A DNA stretch of 64,000 bases from Carnobacterium mobile DSM 4848 (GCF_000744825.1 NZ_JQMR01000001.1:1-64000), one strand, 5' to 3'; positions 1-8,173 are shown, numbered from the stretch's first letter. The notes: a model not told the origin generated them from the sequence alone. Made by a program: numbers and translations.

Positions 1-169
1 AAAAAATACGTTTCATAATCAACCAAAAGGAAAGCAAACATAAAAGGAAAACTCTTTCTGTTCATGCTCATGAAAATTTGATATGATAAGAATGAAAAAA
101 AACGTTTTCTACTTTTATGCAAAAGGAAAAAAGTCAGTAAGATATTGAAATGAGCTGGAGGAGATCACT

Positions 170-1177
170 ATGGCATTACGTTTAGGAATTATTGGAACAA
201 ATTGGATCACGAATCAATTTGTAGATGCAGCAATTGAGACAGGTTTATATGAAATGGTAGGGGTTTATTCAAGAACGGTTGAAAAAGCTAAGGCATTTGG
301 AGAACCGTATGGAGCAACTGTTTTTGAAATAGACTTAGATGTTTATGCGCAACATCCAGAAATAGACGTCATGTATGTTGCATCACCAAATAGTTTGCAT
401 TTTGAACAAGCTATGACTTTGATGAAAGCCGGCAAACACGTCATCGTAGAAAAGCCGATGTTCTCGAATCCAACAGAATGGGAAGCAGCAGTAAAAGTCG
501 CGAAAGAAAATAACGTTTTTTTATTTGAAGCTGCTCGTCATATTCACGAAGAAAACTTTAACATTGTCAAAAACGAAATTAAAAATATTGAAAGCCTTCA
601 AGGCGCTAATTTTACGTACATGAAATACTCTTCGCGTTACAGTCAAGTCTTAGCGGGACACGAACCCAATATTTTTTCTTTGACTTATTCAGGCGGAGCC
701 TTAGCAGATTTAGGTGTTTACCCAATCTATGCAGCTCTTTCTTGGTTTGGTGTACCGGATTCAAGCCATTATTTCTGCACTAAGATTGCAACAGGTGTGG
801 ACGGAAAAGGAACTGCGATTCTGCGTTATCCTGATTTTGATGTAACGATCAATACCGGTAAAATCGCCAATTCTTATTTGCCTTCTGAGATTTATGGGTT
901 AAACAAAACCCTTTCAATGGATGGCGTTACCGGCATCACGACGATTGAATTGATTGATCGTAAAACCGATTTAAAAGAAAATATTGCTCAAACGATTATT
1001 GCTAATCCGATGACAGAAGAAGCACAAGCTTTTGCAGAGGTATTAAATAACCCGACTGATGAAAAACAACTGAAAAACTACACCGAATGGCAAGAGTTAA
1101 GCCGTCAAGTTAACCGCGTGTTGACGGATCTTCGCCAAGATGCTGGAATTGTCTTCGAAGCGGATAAAAAAGCGTAA
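170..1177 (+). CDS. Gfo/Idh/MocA family oxidoreductase
   Basis: Predicted cytoplasmic NAD(P)-dependent oxidoreductase of 335 residues, a normal family length. The N-terminus has a Rossmann nucleotide-binding start (LGIIGTNWI). The family EKP motif is at residues 94-96, with the lysine expected to contact cofactor and substrate. The C-terminal half fits the family's alpha/beta substrate domain. The start is supported by GGAGGAG a few bases upstream. It appears monocistronic and is followed by a hairpin terminator. The substrate, probably a sugar, polyol or dihydrodiol, cannot be read from the sequence and no neighbour suggests one. Confidence 0.9.
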   Translation: MALRLGIIGTNWITNQFVDAAIETGLYEMVGVYSRTVEKAKAFGEPYGATVFEIDLDVYAQHPEIDVMYVASPNSLHFEQAMTLMKAGKHVIVEKPMFSNPTEWEAAVKVAKENNVFLFEAARHIHEENFNIVKNEIKNIESLQGANFTYMKYSSRYSQVLAGHEPNIFSLTYSGGALADLGVYPIYAALSWFGVPDSSHYFCTKIATGVDGKGTAILRYPDFDVTINTGKIANSYLPSEIYGLNKTLSMDGVTGITTIELIDRKTDLKENIAQTIIANPMTEEAQAFAEVLNNPTDEKQLKNYTEWQELSRQVNRVLTDLRQDAGIVFEADKKA

Positions 1178-1200
1178 TTGAATTAAGAAAAGGGTTAACA

Positions 1201-1272
1201 GAACAGAAAAAGGAGAACATCTTAAAAGGAACACTTGCTTTTAGGATTGCTTCGCTTTTCCTGTTCTTTTTT
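1201..1272 (+). terminator. Terminator of the oxidoreductase gene
   Basis: GAACAG at 1201-1206 pairs with CTGTTC at 1261-1266. After one mismatch, AAAAG at 1208-1212 pairs with CTTTT at 1255-1259, and six T follow. The loop is long, so efficiency is uncertain. Confidence 0.5.
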
Positions 1273-1296
1273 ATAGAGTAGTGTATTATAAGTTTT

Positions 1297-1430
1297 TTGC
1301 ATTCGATCTCTAGCGTTCAAGCCCTGACCTCTCGTAAAAAAGATGACTACTTCCCATTGCGCAGTATGCTCATTCAGGGGCGTATTCCCTATTTTTACGG
1401 AGGTCAAGGCGGGCTTGTCTCGCTTTTTTT
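1297..1430 (+). ncRNA. Candidate structured small RNA, possibly 6S RNA
   Basis: A non-coding stretch between two genes folds into a long interrupted rod. CAAGCC (1318-1323) pairs with GGCTTG (1412-1417), GACCTC (1326-1331) with GAGGTC (1400-1405), and CGTAAAAA (1333-1340) with TTTTTACG (1392-1399). Outside these, GCG (1313-1315) pairs with CGC (1421-1423), followed by seven T. A TATTAT -10-like box lies at 1284-1289. A rod around an internal bubble recalls 6S RNA, but about 130 nt is short for that family. The SRP RNA signature loop is absent. The structure is visible; the 6S identity is a guess. Confidence 0.45.
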
Positions 1431-1531
1431 ATTTTGCTGTTTCGCTGCTTTAGCTTTTACAGCTTTTTTGGTATGATAGAAAGTAATGAACGGACCGATA
1501 ATGGAAAATAGAGAAACGAGGACAGCATAAA

Positions 1532-2839
1532 ATGAAAGAACAATTAGTGCCTGCCTTACAGCAGTATTGGGAGAAATTAGAGTATACGACACCTTCTGCC
1601 ATTCAAAATAAAGTGTATGAACCCCTAAAAGAAGGTCGAGATGTAGTGGGAATCTCTCCAACGGGAACCGGGAAAACAGTAGCGTATACCTTGCCTTCGA
1701 TTGAACAGATCCGACCAAAATCTGGTGTCCAGTTAGTGATTTTGGCTCCTTCACAGGAATTGGCAGTCCAAGTTGCAGCCGTCGTAAAAGAATGGGGCAA
1801 GCAGCTGGAATTAACAGTACAGACCATGATCGGCGGCGCAAATAAAAACCGTCAGATTGAAAAATTAAAAGAAAGACCAGAAGTGATTGTGGGAACTCCT
1901 GGCCGTATTTTGGAAATAGCAGAAACTAAAAAATTAAAACTACACCAAGTCAGAACCATTATTTTAGATGAAGCCGATCAATTATTGCAACAAGAACAAT
2001 TGAATACAGTCCGGCAAGTCGTCAGTAAATTACCTGGAGAACGCCAAATGGCTTTCTTTTCAGCTACGAGCAATGAAGTTATGCAAGAGTTGCCTAAATG
2101 GTTCAATGTAGACCCTGAATGGATCGATGTGACTGATGAAGACCAATCTAAAGGAACAGTCACTCATGCATATATTGAAACACCTACTAGAAAACGCGTA
2201 GAAGTCTTGCGCCGTTTGACACGTATGGAAGATTTTCGCGGATTGGTTTTTGTTAACAACGTCGCGAATTTAACGTTAGCTTTTGAGAAGTTGCAGTATG
2301 AAGGGATTTCAGTTGCCGTGCTGCATGCTGAAAAATACAAAACAGAACGCCAGCACGCGCTGCAACAATTCCGCGATGGAAAAGTCAAGCTGTTGTTGAC
2401 GACTGACGTGGCTTCGCGCGGATTAGATATCCGCGGGTTGCCGTATGTGATCCAATACGATTTGCCGCTGAATAAAGAAAGCTACATTCACCGTTCAGGC
2501 CGAACCGCCCGGATGGGACAAAAGGGAACGGTTTTAACCTTGGTTAATGAACGTGAATTACGTGAATTTAAAAAAATCATTTCTTCGTTAGAGTTAACTC
2601 TTACCCCATTATTTCTTTATGGCGGGAAGTTGGTTACTGAACGTCCGGAAGCGGAAGAAGCAATAGGTGACGAACAAATGAATAAATCAAAAGCCAAAGA
2701 AAAAAAAGCACCGACAAAATCAAAAATGGCTGAACCAAACACTCAATCAGCAGAGATGGCGAGCCCTATTAAGAAAAAGAAGAAACACCGCAAAAAGACA
2801 GATAAAAATAAAGGTGCTCGTAAAAAGAACAAATTTTAA
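1532..2839 (+). CDS. DEAD-box ATP-dependent RNA helicase
   Basis: A 435-residue RNA helicase with both RecA-like domains. Visible motifs are the Q-motif region near residue 25, Walker A GTGKT (45-49), PSQELA, GTPGRI, DEAD (146-149), SAT (177-179), TDVASRGLDI, and HRSGRTAR from residue 320. The last 60 or so residues are a lysine-rich tail (KKKKKHRKK type) suited to RNA binding. It likely unwinds RNA or assists ribosome assembly or mRNA decay. Length and compact tail resemble YfmL/CshB-type helicases more than long CshA proteins, but the subfamily is not certain. A perfect terminator follows. Confidence 0.94.
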   Translation: MKEQLVPALQQYWEKLEYTTPSAIQNKVYEPLKEGRDVVGISPTGTGKTVAYTLPSIEQIRPKSGVQLVILAPSQELAVQVAAVVKEWGKQLELTVQTMIGGANKNRQIEKLKERPEVIVGTPGRILEIAETKKLKLHQVRTIILDEADQLLQQEQLNTVRQVVSKLPGERQMAFFSATSNEVMQELPKWFNVDPEWIDVTDEDQSKGTVTHAYIETPTRKRVEVLRRLTRMEDFRGLVFVNNVANLTLAFEKLQYEGISVAVLHAEKYKTERQHALQQFRDGKVKLLLTTDVASRGLDIRGLPYVIQYDLPLNKESYIHRSGRTARMGQKGTVLTLVNERELREFKKIISSLELTLTPLFLYGGKLVTERPEAEEAIGDEQMNKSKAKEKKAPTKSKMAEPNTQSAEMASPIKKKKKHRKKTDKNKGARKKNKF

Positions 2840-2846
2840 TACGGAG

Positions 2847-2873
2847 AATAACGGAAGAGATTCCGTTATTTTT
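2847..2873 (+). terminator. Rho-independent terminator after the helicase gene
   Basis: Perfect 10-bp stem AATAACGGAA / TTCCGTTATT (2847-2856 and 2861-2870) with a GAGA tetraloop, followed by T residues. Confidence 0.9.
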
Positions 2874-2919
2874 CAACTAACCAAAGTATCCGGTTTCAGG
2901 AAGGAGTAGTCAGATCAGC

Positions 2920-5604
2920 ATGCTGTCTCGTAAAAAAGATATTTTAGCGTATTTAGAAAACCAAATGGAACCTTTGCCGGCTAAGGAGATAGCTGAAGCA
3001 TTAGCGTTGGACCGTGCAAATGTCAGCCGGTATTTGAATGAACTATACAAAGAAGAAAAAATTGAGAAAAGTAAAGGCCGCCCAGTGTTATACCAACTGA
3101 AACCTGGACAATCCATAAGAGAAGAAACAGAAGATCAAGGAGATGCGTTTGATCAATTAATTGGGCATAGTGCCTCTTTAAAAGTTATGATCCAACAAGC
3201 AAAAGCGGCAGTTTTGTATCCGCCGAGAGGCTTGCATACGATCATTTTTGGTGAAACAGGAACCGGTAAAACGCTCTTTGCCGAGTGCATGTACCAATTC
3301 GCTTTAGAAGCAAACGCCTTGCCGGCTGAGGCACCTTTTATCTCTTTTAACTGCGCAGATTATGCCCAAAACCCGCAATTATTGTTTGGTCATATTTTCG
3401 GTGTGAAAAAAGGGTCGTATACCGGAGCAACCGAAGACCGTTCAGGCTTGATCCATCAAGCGGATGGCGGAATATTATTCCTGGATGAAATTCATCGCTT
3501 GCCGCCAGAAGGACAAGAAATGCTTTTTACGTTTATTGATAAAGGCGTTTACCGTCCATTGGGTGAAAGCAGCGAAACGCATACCGCACAAGTGCAAATC
3601 ATCGGAGCCACAACTGAAAACTCAGATGTTTTACTGGCTACATTCAACCGGCGAATTCCGATGACGATTACGTTGCCTCCGTTAGCTGAACGAACGATTG
3701 AAGAACGCTACGAATTGGTCGCTACTTTTCTGCAGCAAGAAGCACAACGGCTGAACCAAAAAATCGTGATCGAACGCGACGGCTTATTGGCGTATATGCT
3801 CTATCCAGCTGAAGCCAATATTGGCCAAGTACAACGTGATTTAAAGCTGGTTTGTGCCAAAGCTTTTTTGCATTACCGGACACACAAAACAGACTATTTA
3901 ACGATTACGCAACAGGACTTGCCGTTAGCGGTGCAAAAAGGCTTGTTGTTAGTGAAAGAAGCCCCTGAACGGTTGGACCGATTAGTTGATCGGCATAAAT
4001 CCCATTTTTCATTTGTTCCAACCAGTCAAAAAATGGCCATCAATCAAGATGTGGTTTCGGATATGACGGTTTACAATGAAATTGAAGAACGAGTAGATGA
4101 AGCGTTAAAAATGGGTGCTTTGGAAGAAGTGGATTTAGAAGGATTTATTCAAAAAAACCTGACGCATTATTTCAGCGAATACCTTGAGCAGTTGTCGTTA
4201 TCTGATATTCATCAAGAATTGATTCCAGCCGATATCCGTAATTTGACCGAAAAAGTATACGATTTCGCAGAAGAACATTTAAATCGGACATACGAATCGA
4301 AATCCCGTTTCGCTTTTGCCTTGCATTTGCAAAGTACACTTGAGCGAATCAAAGAACAACGCCCAATCGTCCATCCCAATTTAAATGCCGTGCGAAAGAA
4401 GTATTCGAAAGAATTTCAAGTAGCGATTGATTTATCCGCCATCATCGAAGAACAGCTAGCCATAGACATTCCATTTGACGAAATCGGATTTATCACCATG
4501 TTTTTAACGTTAGATATTGAAGAACCGACTCAAGTTATGACGGAACAGGTGGGCGTGATGGTCTTGATGCATGGCAAATCAACAGCCAGCAGTATGTTGG
4601 AGACGGTTCAGGATCTGTTAGACACGACAGTCGGAACGGCCATCGATATGCCGTTAACGATGAAAGTGAAAGATATGTATGAAATTGTACGCCAAACCAT
4701 TGCGGCTAACCGGGAAACATATCAATATGGGATCTTGGTACTGACCGATATGGGTTCTTTGAATGCTTTTGGTGATATGCTGGCTCAAGAATTAGGGCTA
4801 GAAGTGCGGACTCTTTCGATGGCCAGCACACCTGTGGTTTTGGAAGCTGTCCGAATGGCTAGTGTGGGGCGTCCATTAGAAGATATTTACCAAAGCTGCC
4901 AAATGGCGATGGGAAATACTTCGCGTCCGAGTCTAGAGACAGCGGCAGAAAAGCAACCGGCTGTGGTAGTAGCTTGTTTTACCGGCGAGGGCGTTGCTAA
5001 AAAACTGGAAGAACAGTTGAAAAAGGTGCTCAATTCAAACAGTACCAACATCATTCCTATGCAATTTTTGCAACTAGAAGATTTTATCCGGCGTATTGAT
5101 CAATTAAGTGAACAGCATACGATCAAAGCCATTGTGGGAACTGTACCGGTTTATCACCGGAATATTCCTTACTTTTCCGCTTATGAAGCTTTTGATGAGG
5201 AAAAGGTAATGGAAATCAAGTACCAAGTGGAAGAACTCTCTCTTGAACAAATGAGCCAATCTTTGACCGGAACTTTAACACATGTCGGATCGGTCTACGA
5301 ATTGATGGCTGCTTTGCAAAAAGTTGTACAAGAATTAGAAAAACAATTGGGTATTCAATTGCTTTCGGGTGTGAAAACAGGTATGATCCTGCATTTAGCT
5401 TTCTTGATGGAGAGTTTAAAATCAAGCAAAGCTTTGCGTCGATTCTCTAAAGCTGATCAGTATCTACAGCAATATGCTGTAGCAGCAGAGACCGTTAAGT
5501 CTGTTTTAAATCCATTAGAAGAACAGTACCAAGTTACCATTTCTCAAGATGAACGAGCTTATCTGGTTCAAATGCTGATTGAAAACCAGCTTACGAGAAG
5601 TTGA
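2920..5604 (+). CDS. LevR/ManR-type sigma-54-dependent PTS regulator
   Basis: An 894-residue transcription activator with the full LevR-family layout. An N-terminal winged-helix DNA-binding region (about 1-75) precedes a sigma-54 AAA+ domain with Walker A GETGTGKT (111-118), the sigma-54 contact loop GSYTGA (165-170, a GAFTGA variant) and Walker B LDE (188-190). Then come PRD1 (His453 and His469 region), an EIIA-Man-like domain (LMHGKS, His551), an EIIB-like domain (Cys686 region) and a C-terminal PRD2 (His825). The PRDs and EII-like domains should sense PTS phosphorylation. An AAGGAG ribosome site supports the start. The PTS genes downstream carry a matching sigma-54 promoter, so they are its probable target. 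Confidence 0.96.
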   Translation: MLSRKKDILAYLENQMEPLPAKEIAEALALDRANVSRYLNELYKEEKIEKSKGRPVLYQLKPGQSIREETEDQGDAFDQLIGHSASLKVMIQQAKAAVLYPPRGLHTIIFGETGTGKTLFAECMYQFALEANALPAEAPFISFNCADYAQNPQLLFGHIFGVKKGSYTGATEDRSGLIHQADGGILFLDEIHRLPPEGQEMLFTFIDKGVYRPLGESSETHTAQVQIIGATTENSDVLLATFNRRIPMTITLPPLAERTIEERYELVATFLQQEAQRLNQKIVIERDGLLAYMLYPAEANIGQVQRDLKLVCAKAFLHYRTHKTDYLTITQQDLPLAVQKGLLLVKEAPERLDRLVDRHKSHFSFVPTSQKMAINQDVVSDMTVYNEIEERVDEALKMGALEEVDLEGFIQKNLTHYFSEYLEQLSLSDIHQELIPADIRNLTEKVYDFAEEHLNRTYESKSRFAFALHLQSTLERIKEQRPIVHPNLNAVRKKYSKEFQVAIDLSAIIEEQLAIDIPFDEIGFITMFLTLDIEEPTQVMTEQVGVMVLMHGKSTASSMLETVQDLLDTTVGTAIDMPLTMKVKDMYEIVRQTIAANRETYQYGILVLTDMGSLNAFGDMLAQELGLEVRTLSMASTPVVLEAVRMASVGRPLEDIYQSCQMAMGNTSRPSLETAAEKQPAVVVACFTGEGVAKKLEEQLKKVLNSNSTNIIPMQFLQLEDFIRRIDQLSEQHTIKAIVGTVPVYHRNIPYFSAYEAFDEEKVMEIKYQVEELSLEQMSQSLTGTLTHVGSVYELMAALQKVVQELEKQLGIQLLSGVKTGMILHLAFLMESLKSSKALRRFSKADQYLQQYAVAAETVKSVLNPLEEQYQVTISQDERAYLVQMLIENQLTRS

Positions 5605-5613
5605 TACAAGGTT

Positions 5614-5646
5614 AAAGCTGCAGCAAAGATTTTTTGTAGCAGCTTT
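5614..5646 (+). terminator. Hairpin after the regulator gene
   Basis: AAAGCTGC (5614-5621) pairs with GCAGCTTT (5639-5646). The T tract afterwards is weak, so termination may be partial. Confidence 0.5.
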
Positions 5647-5649
5647 AAT

Positions 5650-5694
5650 TTACACAAAACAAATTAGTGTGTAACGTTATTTGTTTGTGTGTAA
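5650..5694 (+). promoter_or_regulatory. Dyad upstream activating site for the LevR-type activator
   Basis: TTACACAAAACAAAT (5650-5664) and ATTTGTTTGTGTGTAA (5679-5694) form an imperfect inverted repeat. Its centre lies about 80 bp upstream of the -24/-12 promoter, the placement expected of an enhancer-like site for a LevR/ManR activator. Binding by the product of 2920-5604 is inferred from position. Confidence 0.7.
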
Positions 5695-5747
5695 ATGTAA
5701 CCCTATACAGAAAACGCTGACAGATAGCGATTTCAACATTAGAAAAG

Positions 5748-5764
5748 TTGGCACGGAACTTGCT
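5748..5764 (+). promoter_or_regulatory. Sigma-54 (-24/-12) promoter of the IIB-IIA operon
   Basis: TTGGCACGGAACTTGCT matches the sigma-54 consensus TTGGCAC-N5-TTGC, with GG and GC exactly 10 bases apart. Transcription should start near 5775, leaving a short leader before the IIB start at 5810. Confidence 0.95.
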
Positions 5765-5809
5765 TTATATAAAGTGTAGGAACAAATAAAATAGATGGAG
5801 TGATTAAGA

Positions 5810-6127
5810 ATGGCAGATAAAACAATTATGTTAGTATGTTCAGCAGGTATGAGTACAAGTTTATTGGTAACTAAAATGGAAAAAGCAGCAGAAGCAAGAG
5901 GCTTGGATGCAGATATCTTTGCAGTATCCGCAGCAGAAGCTGACCAAAACCTTTCTTCAAAAAACGTTGACGTTCTATTATTAGGACCTCAAGTTCGTTT
6001 CATGAAATCTCAATTTGAAAAGAAATTAGCAGATAAAAACATTCCGTTAGAAGTTATCAATATGCAAGATTATGGAATGATGAACGGCGAAAATGTTTTA
6101 AACCAAGCGTTAGCATTAATCAAATAA
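5810..6127 (+). CDS. PTS lactose/cellobiose-type IIB component
   Basis: A 105-residue cytoplasmic phosphocarrier of the Lac/Cel PTS family. The phosphorylated cysteine is Cys10 in the P-loop-like start (MLVCSAGMSTS), typical of CelA/ChbB-type IIB. It should take phosphate from the IIA encoded next and pass it to a sugar held by a membrane IIC. It is the first gene after the sigma-54 promoter. No IIC follows, so it must work with a IIC encoded elsewhere. I remember the same arrangement for Listeria lmo1719-lmo1721. Confidence 0.95.
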   Translation: MADKTIMLVCSAGMSTSLLVTKMEKAAEARGLDADIFAVSAAEADQNLSSKNVDVLLLGPQVRFMKSQFEKKLADKNIPLEVINMQDYGMMNGENVLNQALALIK

Positions 6128-6164
6128 GTAAAAAGCAACAGGCGAAATGAAAGGAAGTTTTAAT

Positions 6165-6494
6165 TTGGAAGAGCAAGAAAGTTTACAAACGATCATGGGA
6201 CTGATCATCAACGGCGGAAATGCTAAAAGTGATGCAATGGAAGCCATTCAAGCTGCTAAAACAGGAGACTTTGATTTAGCTGAACAAAAATTAGCGGATT
6301 CAGATAAAGCACTTGTGGAAGCACATCATTCTCAAACAGCTATGCTGACAGCAGAAGCTTCAGGAGAAAAAATGAATCTTAGTTTATTACTTGTTCATGG
6401 GCAAGACCATTTAATGAACGCTATCACATTCCGTGATATGGCTTCAGAAGTAGTAGACGTATACAAAAAAATCGCTGGCGTACCAGCAGAATAA
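6165..6494 (+). CDS. PTS lactose/cellobiose-type IIA component
   Basis: All-helical IIA phosphocarrier, 109 residues from the TTG start. An upstream in-frame ATG at 6147 overlaps the ribosome site AAAGGA, so TTG at 6165 is preferred. This start also puts the active-site histidine of VHGQDHLM at His78, the position known in lactose IIA proteins. The GNAKSDAMEA segment near the start is typical of the family. It lies 37 bp after the IIB gene in the same sigma-54 operon and is followed by a terminator, so the operon has only these two genes. Confidence 0.95.
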   Translation: MEEQESLQTIMGLIINGGNAKSDAMEAIQAAKTGDFDLAEQKLADSDKALVEAHHSQTAMLTAEASGEKMNLSLLLVHGQDHLMNAITFRDMASEVVDVYKKIAGVPAE

Positions 6495-6504
6495 TAAAAC
6501 AGTA

Positions 6505-6547
6505 AAAGGTCTAAAAAGAGATGCATCCTCTTTTCAGACCTTTTTTT
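6505..6547 (+). terminator. Rho-independent terminator of the IIB-IIA operon
   Basis: AAAGGTCT then AAAAGAG (6505-6520) pair with CTCTTTT then AGACCTTT (6528-6543), with one internal mismatch and a 7-nt loop, running into T residues. Confidence 0.9.
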
Positions 6548-6633
6548 GTATGAGAAGTGCGCAAAGTTGACAGTGAATGCGATTTCTAAGACAATAAAGT
6601 AAAGAAAAAACTAAATAAGCGAGGATGAGCAAA

Positions 6634-6795
6634 ATGTTGAAAAATGGGTTATTTGTCATGGCATTAGGCTTTGTAGCTCTTATTTTAGGGTTGGCTAGTA
6701 CAGACGAGCACCAGTTTCTTACCTTGTTGATTGGCATTTTATTGACCATTATTGGATTTGTGATTTATAACCAAGCGGAACAAAAAGAAGATTAA
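6634..6795 (+). CDS. Small two-helix membrane protein
   Basis: A 53-residue reading frame with a GAGG ribosome site 9 bases upstream. It has two hydrophobic segments (about residues 5-21 and 29-45) separated by a short polar turn (STDEHQ) and ends in a charged tail (NQAEQKED). That layout is a plausible small membrane protein. I recognise no family. It lies alone between the PTS terminator and a non-coding region. The clean site and sharp polar/hydrophobic pattern argue that it is real. Confidence 0.6.
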   Translation: MLKNGLFVMALGFVALILGLASTDEHQFLTLLIGILLTIIGFVIYNQAEQKED

Positions 6796-6979
6796 AAAGG
6801 TGTTGTAAATTTTAAGCAGACTGAGTGAATCGATAGAAAGACTAAATCCTCTATTTAAATTAAAGGACGATTCAGAAAGAAAACTTATCATTTCCTTTAC
6901 TTTTTGGTAACAAAAAAATCGTATTTTTCTAGTATTGTTTGGAGTGTACAAAAAGTATCTATTTTCAAGGAGATGGCCC

Positions 6980-7120
6980 ATGATGGCAATCATAATCTAT
7001 TACTTATTTTTTTCAAATTTACAACCCGTTATTGAAATTGACGAAAATAATGAACTTAAAGTTGTCTGGGAAAAGCCGAAAAACACTAGCAGAGATAAAA
7101 CACTTCATGAAAAAAATTGA
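6980..7120 (+). CDS. Possible 46-residue small protein
   Basis: AAGGAG at 6967-6972 stands 7 bases before an ATG that opens a 46-residue frame. The N-terminus is short and hydrophobic (MMAIIIYYLFF) and the rest is charged, ending HEKN. A hairpin with a loose T tract follows shortly. No family is recognised. It could equally be a chance frame after a good AAGGAG. Confidence 0.3.
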   Translation: MMAIIIYYLFFSNLQPVIEIDENNELKVVWEKPKNTSRDKTLHEKN

Positions 7121-7142
7121 ATCTGTCAGCATTAACAATAAA

Positions 7143-7168
7143 AAAACTGTCCCAAAAGGAACAGTTTT
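7143..7168 (+). terminator. Terminator-like hairpin
   Basis: AAAACTGT (7143-7150) pairs with ACAGTTTT (7161-7168), and after one mismatch CC pairs with GG around an AAAA loop. It probably closes the small-protein region. Confidence 0.5.
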
Positions 7169-7333
7169 AAACGAATTGCAGATTTTTGAATCTGCCTCTT
7201 CGAGTTTGGACAAGTCTCCTATCTAAATCAGCGAGCTTGTCTATTTTCTTGTCTATTTTTTTTGTAGAGTCAGGTAAATTGCTCTAAAAAGAAGAAATTC
7301 AGCTTTAAGGCGGCAATGAAACCAGGAAAACAC

Positions 7334-7615
7334 GAACCGTGGACGAATAGCCGCAAAGAAGCTGTGAGTTCGTCCCTAAAACAGGTTCCGTGGACGAATA
7401 GCCGCAAAGAAGCTGTGAGTTTGTCCCTAAAACAGGTTCCGCGGACGAATAGCCGCAAAGAAGCTGTGAGTTCGTCCCTAAAACAGGTTCCGTGGACGAA
7501 TAGCCGCAAAAAGCTGTGAGTTTGTCCCTAAAACAGGTTTCGTGGACGAATAGTCGTAAAAAATCCGTAAGTTCGTCCTTACTACCCGGTTTCATGAACA
7601 AATAATCGCCAATCG
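7334..7615 (+). repeat. Tandem array of 51-bp hairpin repeats
   Basis: Five units of 51 bp (one of 50) start at 7334, 7385, 7436, 7487 and 7537, with a decayed part-unit to about 7615. Each unit holds GGACGAA and TTCGTCC (sometimes TTTGTCC). These can pair within a unit across about 21 nt, or with the neighbouring unit across about 16 nt. Because 51 is divisible by 3, several frames stay open, but no ribosome site or protein character supports coding. The array ends about 25 bp from the 3' end of the tRNA-Arg gene. Confidence 0.9.
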
Positions 7616-7639
7616 AAGCAAGCCTACTTGTTTAACGAA

Positions 7640-7713
7640 TGGTCCTAGGGAGATTCGAACTCCCGGCCTAACGTTTAGGAAACGTTTGCTCTATCCAGCT
7701 GAGCTATAGAACC
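7640..7713 (-). tRNA. tRNA-Arg (anticodon CCT)
   Basis: Read on the minus strand, the acceptor stem GGTTCTA pairs with TAGGACC. The D arm is GCTC/GAGC, the anticodon stem is AACGT/ACGTT with loop TTCCTAA (anticodon CCT, reading AGG), and the T arm contains GTTCGAATC. The discriminator is A. CCA is not encoded and must be added after transcription. Confidence 0.97.
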
Positions 7714-7863
7714 AAATACTAACATCTTACATTTTCTCACGACTTCGAAAAATTGTCTAGTAAATTCAGCAGATGTTTTCAGGAAAAAGAATATGGAAAA
7801 TAAAATAAAGAAAGTTCTTTGAAACTAATGATAATTCATTTGGGTTTCTCTAGAACACTAATC

Positions 7864-7896
7864 AAAAACTTAGTTAATTAATTTAACTAAGTTTTT
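7864..7896. terminator. Perfect 14-bp hairpin, possible bidirectional terminator
   Basis: AAAAACTTAGTTAA pairs with TTAACTAAGTTTTT around a 5-nt loop. It has A-rich and T-rich ends on both strands. An operator role is also possible. Confidence 0.5.
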
Positions 7897-7992
7897 GAGA
7901 AAATGTTATGCTTTAATTGAATCAAATGCAGCTTTAAATGGAAAAGCGAAAGAAGCGATCAAATAAAAGACCGCTTTTTATAAGAAATGTAT

Positions 7993-8006
7993 AGAAAGCG
8001 CTTAAC
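7993..8006. promoter_or_regulatory. cre-like catabolite-control site
   Basis: AGAAAGCGCTTAAC resembles the CcpA consensus TGWAANCGNTNWCA, keeping the central CG and most flanking positions. It would fit catabolite repression of the former sugar PTS locus downstream. Confidence 0.45.
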
Positions 8007-8137
8007 TTTTGTTTCTATTTCTTGCTTTCCAGGAGTGCAATTAAAGAGAAGTTTATTCTTAATCGATCCTTTTGCTTTAAACAACTGAACTGGGTTGTTT
8101 AATATGGTTTGGTAGCGTTTTCCTTGAAATGTTGGAT

Positions 8138-8173
8138 AATCAAAAACAATTCTTAAAAAGAGTGTTTTTGATT
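8138..8173 (+). repeat. Inverted repeat just upstream of the mupG remnant
   Basis: AATCAAAAACA (8138-8148) pairs with TGTTTTTGATT (8163-8173) around a 14-nt loop. It may be a leader hairpin or an attenuator. It does not match a BglG-type antiterminator site. Confidence 0.5.

Noticed and set aside
1404-1841. 145-residue minus-strand frame
   Set aside because: It overlaps the start of the helicase gene and the RNA candidate and looks like antisense shadow.
7305-7601. Open frames on both strands through the 51-bp repeats (67 to 98 residues)
   Set aside because: A repeat length divisible by 3 keeps several frames open at once. There is no ribosome site or protein-like composition, and the hairpin symmetry explains the sequence better.
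7334-7615. CRISPR array
   Set aside because: Units are contiguous 51-bp tandem copies with no unique spacers, and no cas genes are present.
7640-7713. tRNA-Arg as an integration (att) site of a mobile element
   Set aside because: No integrase gene and no duplicated tRNA end were seen within the window.
8101-8173. BglG/LicT-type antiterminator site before the mupG remnant
   Set aside because: The hairpin bases do not match the conserved RAT sequence and no such antiterminator gene is nearby.
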